Source: Blattamonas nauphoetae
Lineage: Eukaryota > Preaxostyla > Oxymonadida
Reading direction: 5' to 3'
Assembly (NCBI GenBank): GCA_033064195.1
Contig: JARBJD010000273.1
Location: 1 to 64,000 of the forward strand
DNA: 64,000 bases
Made by a program: the position numbers and the translations under genes. The notes beneath the pieces are model-generated. The model worked only from the letters and a program-made list of their open reading frames with translations, made no database searches and was not told the origin of the DNA. This document shows positions 1 to 9,758 of the stretch, piece by piece. Each line of letters opens with the position of its first letter. The first letter of the stretch is position 1.

Positions 1-1
1 C

Positions 2-181
2 AGTTCGTTGGACATACACTTCCTCTTAAAAGTTGAGGAAGCACAAAAGGAAGTCAGTGTTGTCAGCGGAATCGAAGTCGAACTCTTGCCATTGTCTCAT
101 TTGGATATGTTCCAATCACCAGTGAGTTTCTCTTCAACAAGAGAATCCGTCAGTGATCGCTCCGTCGTCAGGAACAGCTAG
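2..181 (+). CDS. 3' end of an unidentified plus-strand gene (partial)
   Basis: The second plus frame is open from the window edge to a TAG at 179-181, giving 59 residues that begin SSLDIHFLLKVEEAQKEV and end SDRSVVRNS. Hydrophobic and charged residues are mixed as in a real protein. The frame stops exactly where the minus-strand capsid-candidate frames begin, so the two genes would converge tail to tail with almost no spacer. It could be another Polinton gene or host sequence beyond the element. No family is recognised, and the start lies outside the window. Confidence 0.4.
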   Translation, partial: SSLDIHFLLKVEEAQKEVSVVSGIEVELLPLSHLDMFQSPVSFSSTRESVSDRSVVRNS

Positions 182-1547
182 CTAGGATAGGAATCGAGAT
201 TCAGAGTCGATAATGCAAATTGATAGAAGCCCAATTGTTGTTGTCGGTTGATCTGGATAGTATTTGTCGAGTAGATTCACTTGGATATCCTTCCTGCATT
301 GGATTGTGGAAACAAGTGACTTCATTGTCGTAGTGACGGAAGAGAAGCATGATGTCCTTGGCATTAACAACCACCATTTGTTGAGTGCAATTAATGCCTG
401 TTTCCAGTTGGTGTCTTCTGAAATGGATAGAACGATATCTTTTCTGCTGGAATAGTTCCTGGACGATCCTGATACATTTTCTTGAGATTCTCTTCGCAAT
501 TTCTTCATATTGTGTCCAGAGCTCATGCAATTCACATCATCAATTTGATACTCGGTGATGTTTAGTGAGATGTACTGATCCACGTATTCTGGTTCTGTCG
601 TAACTGTACCAGCTGATGAATACACAATGTCTTTCGTAACTGATGGTTGCAGAAATGATTGACCAATATGAACGAAGTTCTTTGTGCATGAGGTTACGAG
701 ATTGTTTAAGAAATAGGGACGATGCTGAATACAATCGGCAATTGATGCTTTATCTTAGGCGCTGCAGCAGTCCCAGGAACGATTAATGAAAGTGTGTTCT
801 TCAGAGTGAGTTCAGGATTAACTGGACAACACACAAATGCATCTTCATTGATGTGAACGCTCAGTTTCAAATCTCCAAAGAGACACGCAGGATAGTCAGT
901 CATTCCAGAGAAGATGAGAAGATCTTCAAGATTGATTGACACACGAATAGGTACATCAATACTGTCTTTGAATACTCCAGTTCCAGAAGTTGTTGTGAAA
1001 TCAGAAAGTGGAATATAAACACCAGCAACAGATTCGTCATGATTCCATGCATTCTGCCAAGGTGTGTGACAATGTTTACGATTCTCCAATTGACTCTTTG
1101 GCTTGATCATATTGTAGATGTGAGACTCCATTGACACGTCATTAGTTGTTGTGCTGATGATTCTCTGATTGTTGTGAAGAACAGTAAGGTCACGAAAGAT
1201 TGATGCCGAATGTTTGAGTCCAACGAATATGAATATCCTCTCATTCATGTACGATCCATTTTACTGGAATTTGTCTTCCAATTATTCACTTTAAGCCTTG
1301 CTGTCATTGTGAACGTAATGAAGGAATCATCGATTTGACAAATGTCTTGATTACCAGTCAACGGAATGATTATTTCCTGTCCTTTGTAGAATCGTGAATT
1401 CTCGGATGGTTTTAATTCCTGAATGGAAGTACTGTGTGCTCCATCATTCAGAAGATAATTAATGTGATGTTCAGACATGAGTTGTTGTTGTATTTGACCA
1501 ATATCATCTCGAGTGTACTTGATTGATCCAGTTGTATTTCCAGTCAA
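182..1547 (-). pseudogene. Polinton capsid-gene candidate, broken
   Basis: Successive minus-strand open stretches (1245-1547, 706-1248 and shorter ones down to 182) cover about 1.35 kb. The first two read as one kind of protein: beta-rich, with many alternating hydrophobic residues (for example DVPIRVSINLEDLLIFSGMT) and few charged helices. Size, composition and place at the structural end of the element fit a Polinton double-jelly-roll major capsid protein. That assignment is inference; no diagnostic motif was recognised. The gene looks broken in about three places, concentrated toward its 3' side. It could instead be another structural protein. Confidence 0.45.
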
Positions 1548-1601
1548 TGACGATGCTCCAGTTCTTTGTTTGTCAGATGTGTTATATGTGAGTTCATTTT
1601 A

Positions 1602-1927
1602 TCAAAAATAAAAAAAACAAGAATGCTTATTTCTTTTCAGTTTCTTCTTCTTCGCTTTCGGCTTCAGCTTTTCTTCTAGCTTAAGTATTTCTCCTCTGAG
1701 TTTGTGTGCAACTGGTGTATTTCCTTCATTGATTGCTTGCTCATATTGTGCCATCTTTTCTGCATGGATTTGCTGATCCGACTTCACATCTGGAATCATC
1801 TCAACACCTGTCTGTGCAACCTTCGAAATCAGTGGTCCAACGAAGGGAATGAGATTCAGAAATGGAGCTCCAACTCTGAGTATGTTTTTCCGACTGCTGC
1901 TAATTTTGATAACCAACCTGGTGCCAT
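1602..1927 (-). pseudogene. small Polinton structural-type ORF, hydrophobic then Lys-rich
   Basis: The readable part has a hydrophobic stretch (FLNLIPFVGPLISKVAQTG), then a charged helix and a lysine-rich tail (KLKPKAKKKKLKRN). The likely start ATG at 1927 follows the same leader (TTTTTATTTTTACATAA) as the next small gene, and both would begin MAPG. Polintons and adenoviruses encode small membrane-active or DNA-condensing virion proteins of this look; any such role here is inference. The gene looks broken in about one place. Confidence 0.4.
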
Positions 1928-1944
1928 TTATGTAAAAATAAAAA

Positions 1945-2273
1945 CTAGAACATAAACAAATTATAATCCTTTGAATTGAATTTTGAATTTGACGACTGGG
2001 GCATGTCATCATTAACATACCGAGCATTTCGTGGAGGTTCACAATCAATCATCTGTGGTTGTTGTGGTGCTCGATTGATTGCTTTGTTTTGCTGGTACAC
2101 ATCCATCATTCCGCCTAAGCCACTGAGGATTCCTCCTGCTGTTTGTCCAAACTTGTTGTTTGTCTGTGAGAGCAAGCCACCTCCAACCTGAAGCAGTGAT
2201 GGAGCAAGCGGTTTGATGAATTGAAAGAACTGTTTGCCAATATTTTGAGTTTGTTGAAACTTCCTGGTGCCAT
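1945..2273 (-). pseudogene. small Polinton Gly-rich ORF
   Basis: The minus-strand ORF has a glycine-rich hydrophobic centre (LLQVGGGLLSQTNNKFGQTAGG, shown only in part by LQVGGGLL and GGILSGLGGMM) followed by a polar Gln/Pro tail. The ATG at 2273 lies in a leader identical to that at 1927, so the two genes are probably co-regulated or arose by duplication of a promoter segment. A minor virion protein is plausible from position and composition only. The gene looks broken near its start, about one break. Confidence 0.4.
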
Positions 2274-2570
2274 TTATGTAAAAATAAAAATACAATTCAT
2301 TAATTTTTCTAACGAGGAATTGCCTTTGTCAATGAAATTCCATAATTGAGTATAGTGTTGTATGCTTCGTTGAAGGCAATGCTCATATCTTTCCACCAAC
2401 AAGAATCTTGAAAATTGTTCGAAAGATTGGTAGTTTATTCAGACATCGACACTTGTCAGACAAATCATCCAGTTCGATCACCACATCATTGATTCCAGTG
2501 AGTGTCGCAATCAGTGCACATTAATCACTTTGGTTTGTGATCAGTTTCTTCGATGGTTCAATGAGATTAT

Positions 2571-2894
2571 TCAGTAGTTTCTTTTCACAAGCAAATGCAT
2601 TCTTGTAAACAAGCAATAATTGATCTTTGAATGCTGCAATGTTGGATGTGTACTCACGAAGTGGGATTGAACGACTTTGGATTGGTGCTGATGGGTAGAT
2701 CTCAGTGGTGGATCATACGTTCCTGGAACATTGTCTAGTTCGACATTCGCGCATTGTTCATTTCGATCTTCGAGTTTTGATCTTCCAGAAGTTGATCCTT
2801 TATTTTCGATGATCACATTGTTGGTGATTGACGTTGGAACTGAAGAAGAACTTGTGTGTTTCGTAAATTGACAACTTAGAATTGGCTGCATCAC
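2571..2894 (-). pseudogene. Polinton ORF of unknown function, probably broken
   Basis: A 107-aa minus-strand ORF begins MMQPILSCQF right after an A/T leader (TTTTTATTTTTATAGAAAG). It is polar, Ser/Thr/Asn-rich at first and His/Gln-rich later. Sequence down to about 2300 still has helical, coiled-coil-like coding character in other frames, so the original gene was probably about 600 bp and now looks broken in about two places. No family is recognised. Confidence 0.35.
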
Positions 2895-2927
2895 TTTCTA
2901 TAAAAATAAAAATATATATTTATGTTT

Positions 2928-3881
2928 TTAATCACTCATATCTTTCTCCAAGTGTGCGAATCGAGCATATTCAGACATATGTCCTGTTTGGAATCTACCG
3001 ATATCTCCCGTTCTTGTTCGGTACGCTGCAGTTGTCTGTTCGTTCACAAATGTTGAGATGTTTGCTGAATAACGACCAAGGAAAGTTTGCAAATCTTCTG
3101 TTTTTGTGATGATTTCGAGGAACTGGGGATGAATTTGTTCCTTAAACGCTTTTCTTGCTTTCGTCCTCTGATGATCTGGATTTGAACTGATGAAACCTTC
3201 AACATAGTCTTCAAGCCACTGATCCCACATCTTTGATGCAATCTTGGATTGAATGGAATTGAAAACCATATTGTCCAACACATTTTTGCTGAGATCTGCT
3301 GGTTGATCTCGACTTGCCCGATACACCTTCAAAGTATCATTCATGAATTCACCAACTGCTTTCTTCATTATTGCATACGGTTGTTGTGATCGTTGTGCTT
3401 GCATTTCTTGGTAGTTGACTTCACGATAGTTTCCTGGTAAATCGTATGTTCCAGTTTTGAGGAAGTTGTTGTGTGCAGCTTTGATTCTTCTTCCATGATC
3501 TTGACGAAATGATGAGTATGAAGTTTGTCTTCGCATATCTGGTGTTGGATTCATTGAATAGTATGTCTCGACGACAGGTCGACTGTTGCATGATGCAAGC
3601 ATGAAACCATTTGCTGCAACCAGATCTCCATTGTCTTTGTCGTAGACCATCACATCAGGAACTTTTCCATGTTTTTCCATCTGAACCGTCCTGTTTTGTC
3701 CAGTCCTTTCAATGTATTCCAAAGCTGATGGAACACTACTGAGTGCAGAATTGAATTTGGTGCGAATGTCATCATCAGCATAGATTCTTTTCATTGCATC
3801 CAAAGCCCCCTGATCATATCTCATTTTCGGTTTCTTCGCTGGTGCTTTTCTCTTTGCGGGAATGTATTGTATCTTCGACAT
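2928..3881 (-). CDS. Polinton hypothetical protein, 317 aa
   Basis: This ORF looks whole. The start at 3881 (MSKIQYIPAKRKAPAKKPKM) was chosen over an upstream ATG because it follows the A/T-rich leader used by neighbouring genes. The extra 19 upstream residues are hydrophobic and would be translated leader. The N-terminus is strongly basic and Pro/Lys-rich. The rest is mostly helical, with a Tyr/Arg-rich middle and an acidic C-terminus. It lies between the small structural-type ORFs and the ATPase, so a virion or packaging role is possible. I do not recognise the family. Confidence 0.65.
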   Translation of the reverse strand: MSKIQYIPAKRKAPAKKPKMRYDQGALDAMKRIYADDDIRTKFNSALSSVPSALEYIERTGQNRTVQMEKHGKVPDVMVYDKDNGDLVAANGFMLASCNSRPVVETYYSMNPTPDMRRQTSYSSFRQDHGRRIKAAHNNFLKTGTYDLPGNYREVNYQEMQAQRSQQPYAIMKKAVGEFMNDTLKVYRASRDQPADLSKNVLDNMVFNSIQSKIASKMWDQWLEDYVEGFISSNPDHQRTKARKAFKEQIHPQFLEIITKTEDLQTFLGRYSANISTFVNEQTTAAYRTRTGDIGRFQTGHMSEYARFAHLEKDMSD

Positions 3882-4128
3882 TGTGTTTTCATACAAAATA
3901 AAAAATCCAAAACTATATTTTAAATAGAGAGAAATCATAAATGAAAAGAACGAATTCCATTCTGAGCGCAGCCCGTATCTTCAACAACAAAACCTTTGGT
4001 TTCGCGGAGGGTGGAACCCTCTTCTCTTACAGCATATGTGAATGCAAAACTGAGTGAAGCATCTAGTAGGAATGTTTCTCATGAAGTTCAATCACAGATT
4101 CATCCCGACCTAAATTTCAATCGCAACA

Positions 4129-4851
4129 GTGTCGAATGTCCTCGTTGGTACCAGAGGAAGTGGAAAAACATTCAATGCTCTTCGAGAGGTTGCCAAGCTC
4201 CAGAATGTTCAAGTTCGGAATGAACTATTCCATTTGTTTGTCTTCGTCACTGATAAGAACATTGATCCAACCTTCGATAAATTCAAACCAATACTGAACG
4301 TTCCATACGTGAAAGTGAAATATGATGAAGCACTACCATTTCTCTTGGAACTGTCTCAATCGAAAGCTGCATATGAAGAGATCATTGACAATCAGTGGCA
4401 AGACAGAATTACTGATGAGTGTCGAGAGGATCTCTTTGACTCACTATACATTGAAGATTTCTCAGTGAAGAATCTCCAAACGATTATCCTCCTCGATGAC
4501 TGTCGCAGAATTCTTGGGGAACGAAGAGCATCCAAAAATAGAATGACAATGATGGACCTATTATTGGAGAAACGACAACCGAAATTCACATTCTTTCTGA
4601 CGATGCATGAGCTCTTCAGTTTGTCAGCAGACATGAAGTCAAACATTGATTCGATGTGGATTTTTGGAGGATTCAACAAAGAACGAATCAGTCGAGTCTA
4701 TCCTCAGTTGAACTCGCCCATTGATATTCGACACTTCTGGAATGTCTATCAACGAAAACAAAAATGTGAAGCAGTCATTCTTCGATACAATACAGATGGA
4801 GTTGCACTGACTGAGATCAACAAAGAAGGTTTAAACCGAACTATCCGTTAA
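4129..4851 (+). CDS. Polinton packaging ATPase (FtsK-HerA / A32-like)
   Basis: The 240-residue open frame starts at a GTG with a P-loop almost at once: GTRGSGKT at residues 7-14 (Walker A). IILLDD at residues 119-124 is Walker B. An extended helical region with FFLTMHELFSL (a sensor-like strand and polar residues) follows. This layout matches the genome-packaging ATPases of Polintons, virophages and poxvirus A32, which drive DNA into capsids. It is the only recognised plus-strand gene in this part of the element. Its 3' end overlaps the converging coiled-coil ORF by 21 bp. The 5' end looks broken, about one or two breaks, and the frame has no ATG. Confidence 0.8.
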   Translation: MSNVLVGTRGSGKTFNALREVAKLQNVQVRNELFHLFVFVTDKNIDPTFDKFKPILNVPYVKVKYDEALPFLLELSQSKAAYEEIIDNQWQDRITDECREDLFDSLYIEDFSVKNLQTIILLDDCRRILGERRASKNRMTMMDLLLEKRQPKFTFFLTMHELFSLSADMKSNIDSMWIFGGFNKERISRVYPQLNSPIDIRHFWNVYQRKQKCEAVILRYNTDGVALTEINKEGLNRTIR

Positions 4852-5190
4852 CTCTTGGATGAGGTTGTTGATGATCTCGTCAAGACTTCGAAGTCTCATG
4901 CTGAGAGTATCTGTGAGCGTTCGGATTGATTCTTCAATGTCTGACAGTCTTTGATCAATCGAGAGTGAAGTGGAGTCACCGTTGTTCTCAGTACTTGATT
5001 TCCTTAGTGCTATCTCACCTCTTATTTTTGTGATTCTGTATCCATCGATTCTGATTAACCTATTCAGTTTCTGAGTTGTGTATTTATTCAGTTCTTCTCT
5101 GTTCTTTTCCAAATGTCTCTGAAAGTCATAGATGTTTTCAAAACATTTCTGTTCAGGATCAAACGGTTCTAAAATTTTCAGTGATGACAT
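4831..5190 (-). CDS. Polinton small coiled-coil protein, 119 aa
   Basis: The ORF starts MSSLKILEPFDPEQ just downstream of an ATTTTTATTCC leader. It is highly helical: residues 20-50 are charged, and residues 78-115 form a heptad-like coil (LSDIEESIRTLTDTLSMRL). It converges on the ATPase gene with a 21-bp overlap. It looks whole. Function is unknown; small coiled-coil proteins are common in Polinton structural blocks. Confidence 0.55.
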   Translation of the reverse strand: MSSLKILEPFDPEQKCFENIYDFQRHLEKNREELNKYTTQKLNRLIRIDGYRITKIRGEIALRKSSTENNGDSTSLSIDQRLSDIEESIRTLTDTLSMRLRSLDEIINNLIQELTDSSV

Positions 5191-5225
5191 TTCAATGGAA
5201 TAAAAATATTCGAAACAGTTTTGAT

Positions 5226-7052
5226 TTAAACCAAATTGACCTCATTAATGAACTCAGGAGTTAAATTGTCAATTGAGTCTGCATGGAATTTGGTGTGTTG
5301 GATTGGAACGTACACTATTTTTGGTAGACATGTGAGTCCATTCAGAAGTCTAGCTACAACATTTCCGTGTTTGTACTCAATGAACTGACCAACAAATTGA
5401 AACTGTCTTCGTTTCTTCTGAAATTTGGCAACAGTCTTGTTCAAGTCAAGGTGGATCAACAGAATGTTTCCTGATTTATATCGCCAAAGCAGTTGTGTTG
5501 ACTGATGTCTCTGGATGTTCTTCAATTGTTCTTCACAACTGGAGATATACAGTGCCTCTATCTCTCTATTATTTTGTGCTTGCTGTGGAGTGAACTTGTT
5601 CCAGTACGCTCGATGTGGTGTCATGTTGTAGTATTCCACCATCTGATTCATCAATGAATGATTTGCCATTTGTGTTGCATTGTCTTGGAATCCATCTCTG
5701 ATTGTTCTGATCACTCGATCGACAATCCTGTTGTGATTTGTGAATGGTGAGCTTGTGAAATATGTACTGACTTTGTGTTTCTTAAAGAACGTTGTTGCTT
5801 CTCCACTTGTCCATGCTGCTTCACCATCACCACGAATATTGTTGATGCTAACTCCACGATGATGAATGAGATCGTTGATTGCTGTCTTGACTTTGCTCCA
5901 TGATTTATCCAGAACAGGAATTTCTACAAGGTACTTAGTGTTTATGTTGATGGCAAAGAGGTAAATCTGCAGAACTGTTTTCGACGTTGGTGATTGGATA
6001 AAGACAAGATCAATTTCCCAAGATCCAAACTTGGGAGAAAAGTAAGGTCTGTCACATTTCTGTGGAACCTTTTTGTCTGCTGTCTGATGTGGATCTCCAG
6101 TGACGTCTTTGGACATAAAGTGCATCTTTGATCGAAACGGATATTGTATTTTTGTCACGGCTTTTGGAATCGTTGGTTGATCAATCATCAACGTGTTCCC
6201 TCCTTGTTCCCTCCTTATTTTCCGAGGATGTGTAGAATCCCATCGGTGAACATATTCATCGTACCATTCCTGAAGTGATCTTCCACCAAATGGAATTTGT
6301 TTAGGATGTGCTAAAATGAACTCAGTTTCGTCATTTCCGAGAGTTCTGCATACGTGTGAAAGAATAAACATATTTCGATTCAGTTTCTTTATTTCAACGA
6401 TCTGTTTGACAATGAATTGTTCCATTTTCTGTTGATTGTCCATCATTGAATTCTCTGCTTTGATTTGTTCCTCCTCTGAATTGTCCTTCTGTTGATGGTC
6501 AAAATAGCCTTTCACTTGTTCCAACATGTTCAGTACTTGCCTTGTCGTTGGTTCGACCTTGTTGATCTCTCTCACATATGGCACAAAACCTTTGTCAATC
6601 TTCACAATTGTTTGTGGATCTGGTGACTTGGGGATCAGTAGATCATCATCTTCAAACCTCATCTCTTTCATTGGGAATTCATATTCTGAACCAATTGATG
6701 TCGGGTTTCTCTTCTGTCCAGGAATGATTGGAGATTCAGGAGGTTCAATAGCAATTGGTTGTGGAAGTTGTGTTGGAATTACGATGACTGGTGGTTGATT
6801 AAAATGAATATTCTGTGATTCCTGATAATACTGTTGATATGCTCTGTACGCTTGTCTTGCAGTGTTGTTACTAAGGATCCATCCGGTGAATTGTTTCACA
6901 AATCTTTGAACAACTATTTTTCCATCAGCAATGTTTAAATCTGGAGGTAGTTCTCCATTCAGCCAATCATTGTAGTATGTCTCATCATTTGCGTCGTATT
7001 GTCCATTTGAATCATTGACATGATAGGTTGGTAGCATTTGCGAAAACGTCAA
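5226..7052 (-). CDS. Polinton rve-type integrase
   Basis: The 608-residue open frame carries a retroviral-type integrase core: an acidic residue in SWEIDLVF (about residue 344), the second in IRGDGEAAW (about 410), and the HNRIVDRVIRT helix (about 440-450) that holds the third acidic position. After the core, a region ending near residue 600 (HGNVVARLLNGLTCLPKIVYVP) resembles a chromo/SH3-like C-terminal domain. The first 250 residues are Pro/Gln-rich and poorly conserved-looking. The enzyme would insert the linear element DNA into the genome. The gene's 5' side abuts a MITE at 7057-7577, so the ORF start at 7052 may not be the ancestral start. Confidence 0.85.
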   Translation of the reverse strand: MTFSQMLPTYHVNDSNGQYDANDETYYNDWLNGELPPDLNIADGKIVVQRFVKQFTGWILSNNTARQAYRAYQQYYQESQNIHFNQPPVIVIPTQLPQPIAIEPPESPIIPGQKRNPTSIGSEYEFPMKEMRFEDDDLLIPKSPDPQTIVKIDKGFVPYVREINKVEPTTRQVLNMLEQVKGYFDHQQKDNSEEEQIKAENSMMDNQQKMEQFIVKQIVEIKKLNRNMFILSHVCRTLGNDETEFILAHPKQIPFGGRSLQEWYDEYVHRWDSTHPRKIRREQGGNTLMIDQPTIPKAVTKIQYPFRSKMHFMSKDVTGDPHQTADKKVPQKCDRPYFSPKFGSWEIDLVFIQSPTSKTVLQIYLFAININTKYLVEIPVLDKSWSKVKTAINDLIHHRGVSINNIRGDGEAAWTSGEATTFFKKHKVSTYFTSSPFTNHNRIVDRVIRTIRDGFQDNATQMANHSLMNQMVEYYNMTPHRAYWNKFTPQQAQNNREIEALYISSCEEQLKNIQRHQSTQLLWRYKSGNILLIHLDLNKTVAKFQKKRRQFQFVGQFIEYKHGNVVARLLNGLTCLPKIVYVPIQHTKFHADSIDNLTPEFINEVNLV

Positions 7053-7056
7053 TGTG

Positions 7057-7577
7057 CAGGCATCTGAGTAGTCCCATCAAAATAGGTAAAACTGGGATCA
7101 ATTGATGTCAGTGCCTAAATTTGGACTGAGATCAAATTTCAACTCTTTTCCTTTGAGATTTTCTCATTATCACTTCATTAATCATGTTCAATTCACTTCT
7201 TGTTTTCACATAATGCTCTTCAATATTTCAGACAGCTCTTATTTCCCAAAAACACGCACGATCACAATCACCAACACTTCTTTTTTCGATGTATTCCCTT
7301 CATTGACTTTAGTCAGTGAGAAAAAACCATCAAAGAAGACATAATAACGCATTATCGACTTGTTTTTATAATTATTGTTGTAGAACAAACTGAAACAGCA
7401 GCACCCAAAGTTTGCATTTTCATGATCTATGAAGTGACCATTTTCCTTTTTACTTTTTTTTCCATTCAAATATCATATATAAGAAGACTTTTTTGAAATG
7501 AAAGAAACGAAATGGTATTGTAGGTATTTGGTGGGATCAGATCCGACTGGGATCACTGGGATCAAATCAGAAGCCTG
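7057..7577. mobile_element. hAT-type MITE inserted in the Polinton
   Basis: A 521-bp A+T-rich non-coding segment is bounded by CAGGCATCTGA and, inverted at the other end, CAGGCTTCTGA. It is flanked by identical 8-bp repeats TCAATGTG (7049-7056 and 7578-7585). An 8-bp target duplication and short termini starting CAGG are hallmarks of hAT elements. There is no transposase, so it is non-autonomous. It is younger than the Polinton. Its two termini still match at 10 of 11 positions. Confidence 0.8.
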
Positions 7578-7680
7578 TCAATGTGACTCTGTATATTTTA
7601 GTCTCGGAATGGAACGTATTGTCCAGGAGTTTCTTCACCTTTTGATCAATTTGTATTGAACTCAAAAATGGTCTAGCCAT
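7567..7680 (-). CDS. short Polinton ORF behind a leader motif
   Basis: The ATG at 7680 (MARPFLSSIQIDQKVKKLL) directly follows TTTATTTTTGTAGAA, the leader that marks gene starts across this element, so this is very likely a genuine translation start. Only 37 codons are open, and the last few lie inside the MITE. This is best read as the 5' end of a Polinton gene into which the MITE inserted. Left as a fossil fragment. Confidence 0.5.
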   Translation of the reverse strand: MARPFLSSIQIDQKVKKLLDNTFHSETKIYRVTLTGF

Positions 7681-7703
7681 TTCTACAAAAATAAAGTTTG
7701 TGT

Positions 7704-9725
7704 TTATTCAATTATATAATCAGTTGCTTTCAGTCCATGAATGAATGGAGGACACGATTCATTTTCAAGTACGATTGCCTTCAGATGTATTCCACTGAGA
7801 CTGAGTTTTTGCTGTTGTATTTTCGCAATCTCAAATCCATTGCTGTCATCGTCAGTGTGAGCTCTTCTCGTTTGAAAGTTCAAGGTTGTTGTCACAGTTT
7901 TCTCTCCATTCAGGCACTTCACATAATCGTCACTGGTGATGTTTGTTTTCTTCAGAGACACTCCTTTGATTTTGCATTTCTCATCGAGCGAGTAACACTT
8001 GGGTGCAAGACAGATCATCTGTTCACCTTCTTTCTCAATTGCTAATCCCAACAGCTTCTTCTCATCATCAACTCCTTTTTCAGGATTGGGAAACCATTCA
8101 TATTTGTGTGCATCATAGAATTCCTTGTCAGCAATCACGTGTTCAAATTGTTGATGAATTCCAGCATTCGGATCACCACTAATTGCCCAATAAGCAGAGT
8201 CAGTGTCTCCCTCACAGAAGTGAATCTTGTTCATGTCAAGACACTTGTACATGAAATTGTAGATGAAATTCAGATACCAGAACTTGGCATTGTCGAGTGT
8301 GAACACCGCTTCTTGCAGACATGTTTTGCATGATGCTTTCTCTCTGTCTTCAATCACAATGTAGTTGTCCTCATTGATCTCTCTTGTCGCTACAAATCCT
8401 TTCATCATTTGTTTCAAGTATGTTCTCTTCTCATTGCAGATTGTGATTGAGTTGTACTTCTCAGTGTTCATTCCATCATATCCGTAACTTCCATTGAGGT
8501 TTGTCTTACAGAATTGTTCCTTTCCTTTGTTTCCTACCTTCATTGCTTCTATTCTGTCATTCATGAACGATGTCACAAATGGTTCAAATCCAGTATGTCT
8601 CGAGAATACCATCACACTCTTAATGTCATCAATAATGAAGTGGCAATAGTCGATGAGGAACCACAGATAGTATGTCGAAAAGAACATATACTGATCGTGT
8701 GTGCTCAAGAGTTGGGTCAGCTTTCTTTGTTTGTCATCAGTCTTCAATCCATGTTTCTTCATCAACAAATATGTCTTCTCTCCAATGTTCTCTTCTGTTG
8801 TATTGACAACAATGTTTCTGAAGATTGGTGGGAAGTTAATGAACTCATTGATATACTTCTCATCAATATGTCCCTTCAATTCTGCAATGAACAGTGTCTT
8901 CTGATTCTTGTCCTCGATAATCTCCCGACATTCTTTATCTCCTGTTGCAGTGTACAAGCATCTTCCTGGCATGTACATTCTGTGTTTTGTGTATGGATTG
9001 TTTTTGTTCTTGATTGATAAAAATGCACTTGGATACAGTGAATTAAAGTCAACACCACAGACGTGAGTCATGATGTGTTCAGTATCGGTTGATTTGACAA
9101 CACCATCTTCAAATGAGAAGTGGTTGATTGGAGTCACGTCTTTGATGTTCTGTCGATGTTGAACATTCGATAGTCCACCAGTAACTGCTGCTCTCAGTTT
9201 GTGATAGGTCTGCTCGTGTGTCAGAGTCATTGGAAGTGATTTCCAGATACAGTATTTCTTTAATTGAATTCTCCATCTTGTGAGATGTTCATCATGGTCT
9301 GACTTGTAAGTGTTGCAGTAGTCACAGCAGATCTTCACATTCTCTTTAGAATGTCCTTTTGCATTGTCGAGTCTATCCAATGTTGGTTTGATTGCTTGTG
9401 TGAAGTGACACTTGCAGATATAGCACACTCTCCTGCACTGTTGAACAAACCAGTCGTAGTCTGCTTCAGCGACATTGGCTGTAGTATTGCGATGAGCTTT
9501 CTGGTCTTGATACCTGTATCCTTCAACTTTGTATTTCCAGTATTGTTTGGTGATCTTGATTGGACCAGATTCGTCACATTCGTTGTAGTCAGCATCAATA
9601 TCAAAGTCATTGTAAGCACATGCATACTTGATTGCTGAAGCATTTGCTGACAGTGAGAGGTTGTGCAACATGTCCACTTTGTATTGGAAGTTCAAATCAA
9701 TCAGATTATCCAATGGTGCAATCAT
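7704..9725 (-). CDS. Polinton pPolB, C-terminal part (palm/polymerase) with HNH-like segment
   Basis: The 673-residue frame contains the family B polymerase motifs: motif A DFNSLYPS (about residues 224-231), motif B KTNLNGSYGYDG (about 405-416) and motif C GDTDSAYW (about 503-510). Near the N-terminus lies a treble-clef-like block: CYIC at 101-104, then LDRLDNAKGHSKENV (116-130) and CCDYCN (133-138). This has the look of an HNH/EndoVII-type zinc fold inserted ahead of the palm. Protein-primed PolB replicates the linear element from its termini. The polymerase is present as two neighbouring open stretches, so it looks broken, about one break. Confidence 0.9.
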   Translation of the reverse strand: MIAPLDNLIDLNFQYKVDMLHNLSLSANASAIKYACAYNDFDIDADYNECDESGPIKITKQYWKYKVEGYRYQDQKAHRNTTANVAEADYDWFVQQCRRVCYICKCHFTQAIKPTLDRLDNAKGHSKENVKICCDYCNTYKSDHDEHLTRWRIQLKKYCIWKSLPMTLTHEQTYHKLRAAVTGGLSNVQHRQNIKDVTPINHFSFEDGVVKSTDTEHIMTHVCGVDFNSLYPSAFLSIKNKNNPYTKHRMYMPGRCLYTATGDKECREIIEDKNQKTLFIAELKGHIDEKYINEFINFPPIFRNIVVNTTEENIGEKTYLLMKKHGLKTDDKQRKLTQLLSTHDQYMFFSTYYLWFLIDYCHFIIDDIKSVMVFSRHTGFEPFVTSFMNDRIEAMKVGNKGKEQFCKTNLNGSYGYDGMNTEKYNSITICNEKRTYLKQMMKGFVATREINEDNYIVIEDREKASCKTCLQEAVFTLDNAKFWYLNFIYNFMYKCLDMNKIHFCEGDTDSAYWAISGDPNAGIHQQFEHVIADKEFYDAHKYEWFPNPEKGVDDEKKLLGLAIEKEGEQMICLAPKCYSLDEKCKIKGVSLKKTNITSDDYVKCLNGEKTVTTTLNFQTRRAHTDDDSNGFEIAKIQQQKLSLSGIHLKAIVLENESCPPFIHGLKATDYIIE

Positions 9726-9758
9726 ACATTCAACGTCTCTGATGTTGTAGAATCTCAG

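Noticed and set aside
7239-7469. A 76-codon minus frame in the Polinton
   Set aside because: It lies wholly inside the hAT MITE and is low-complexity.
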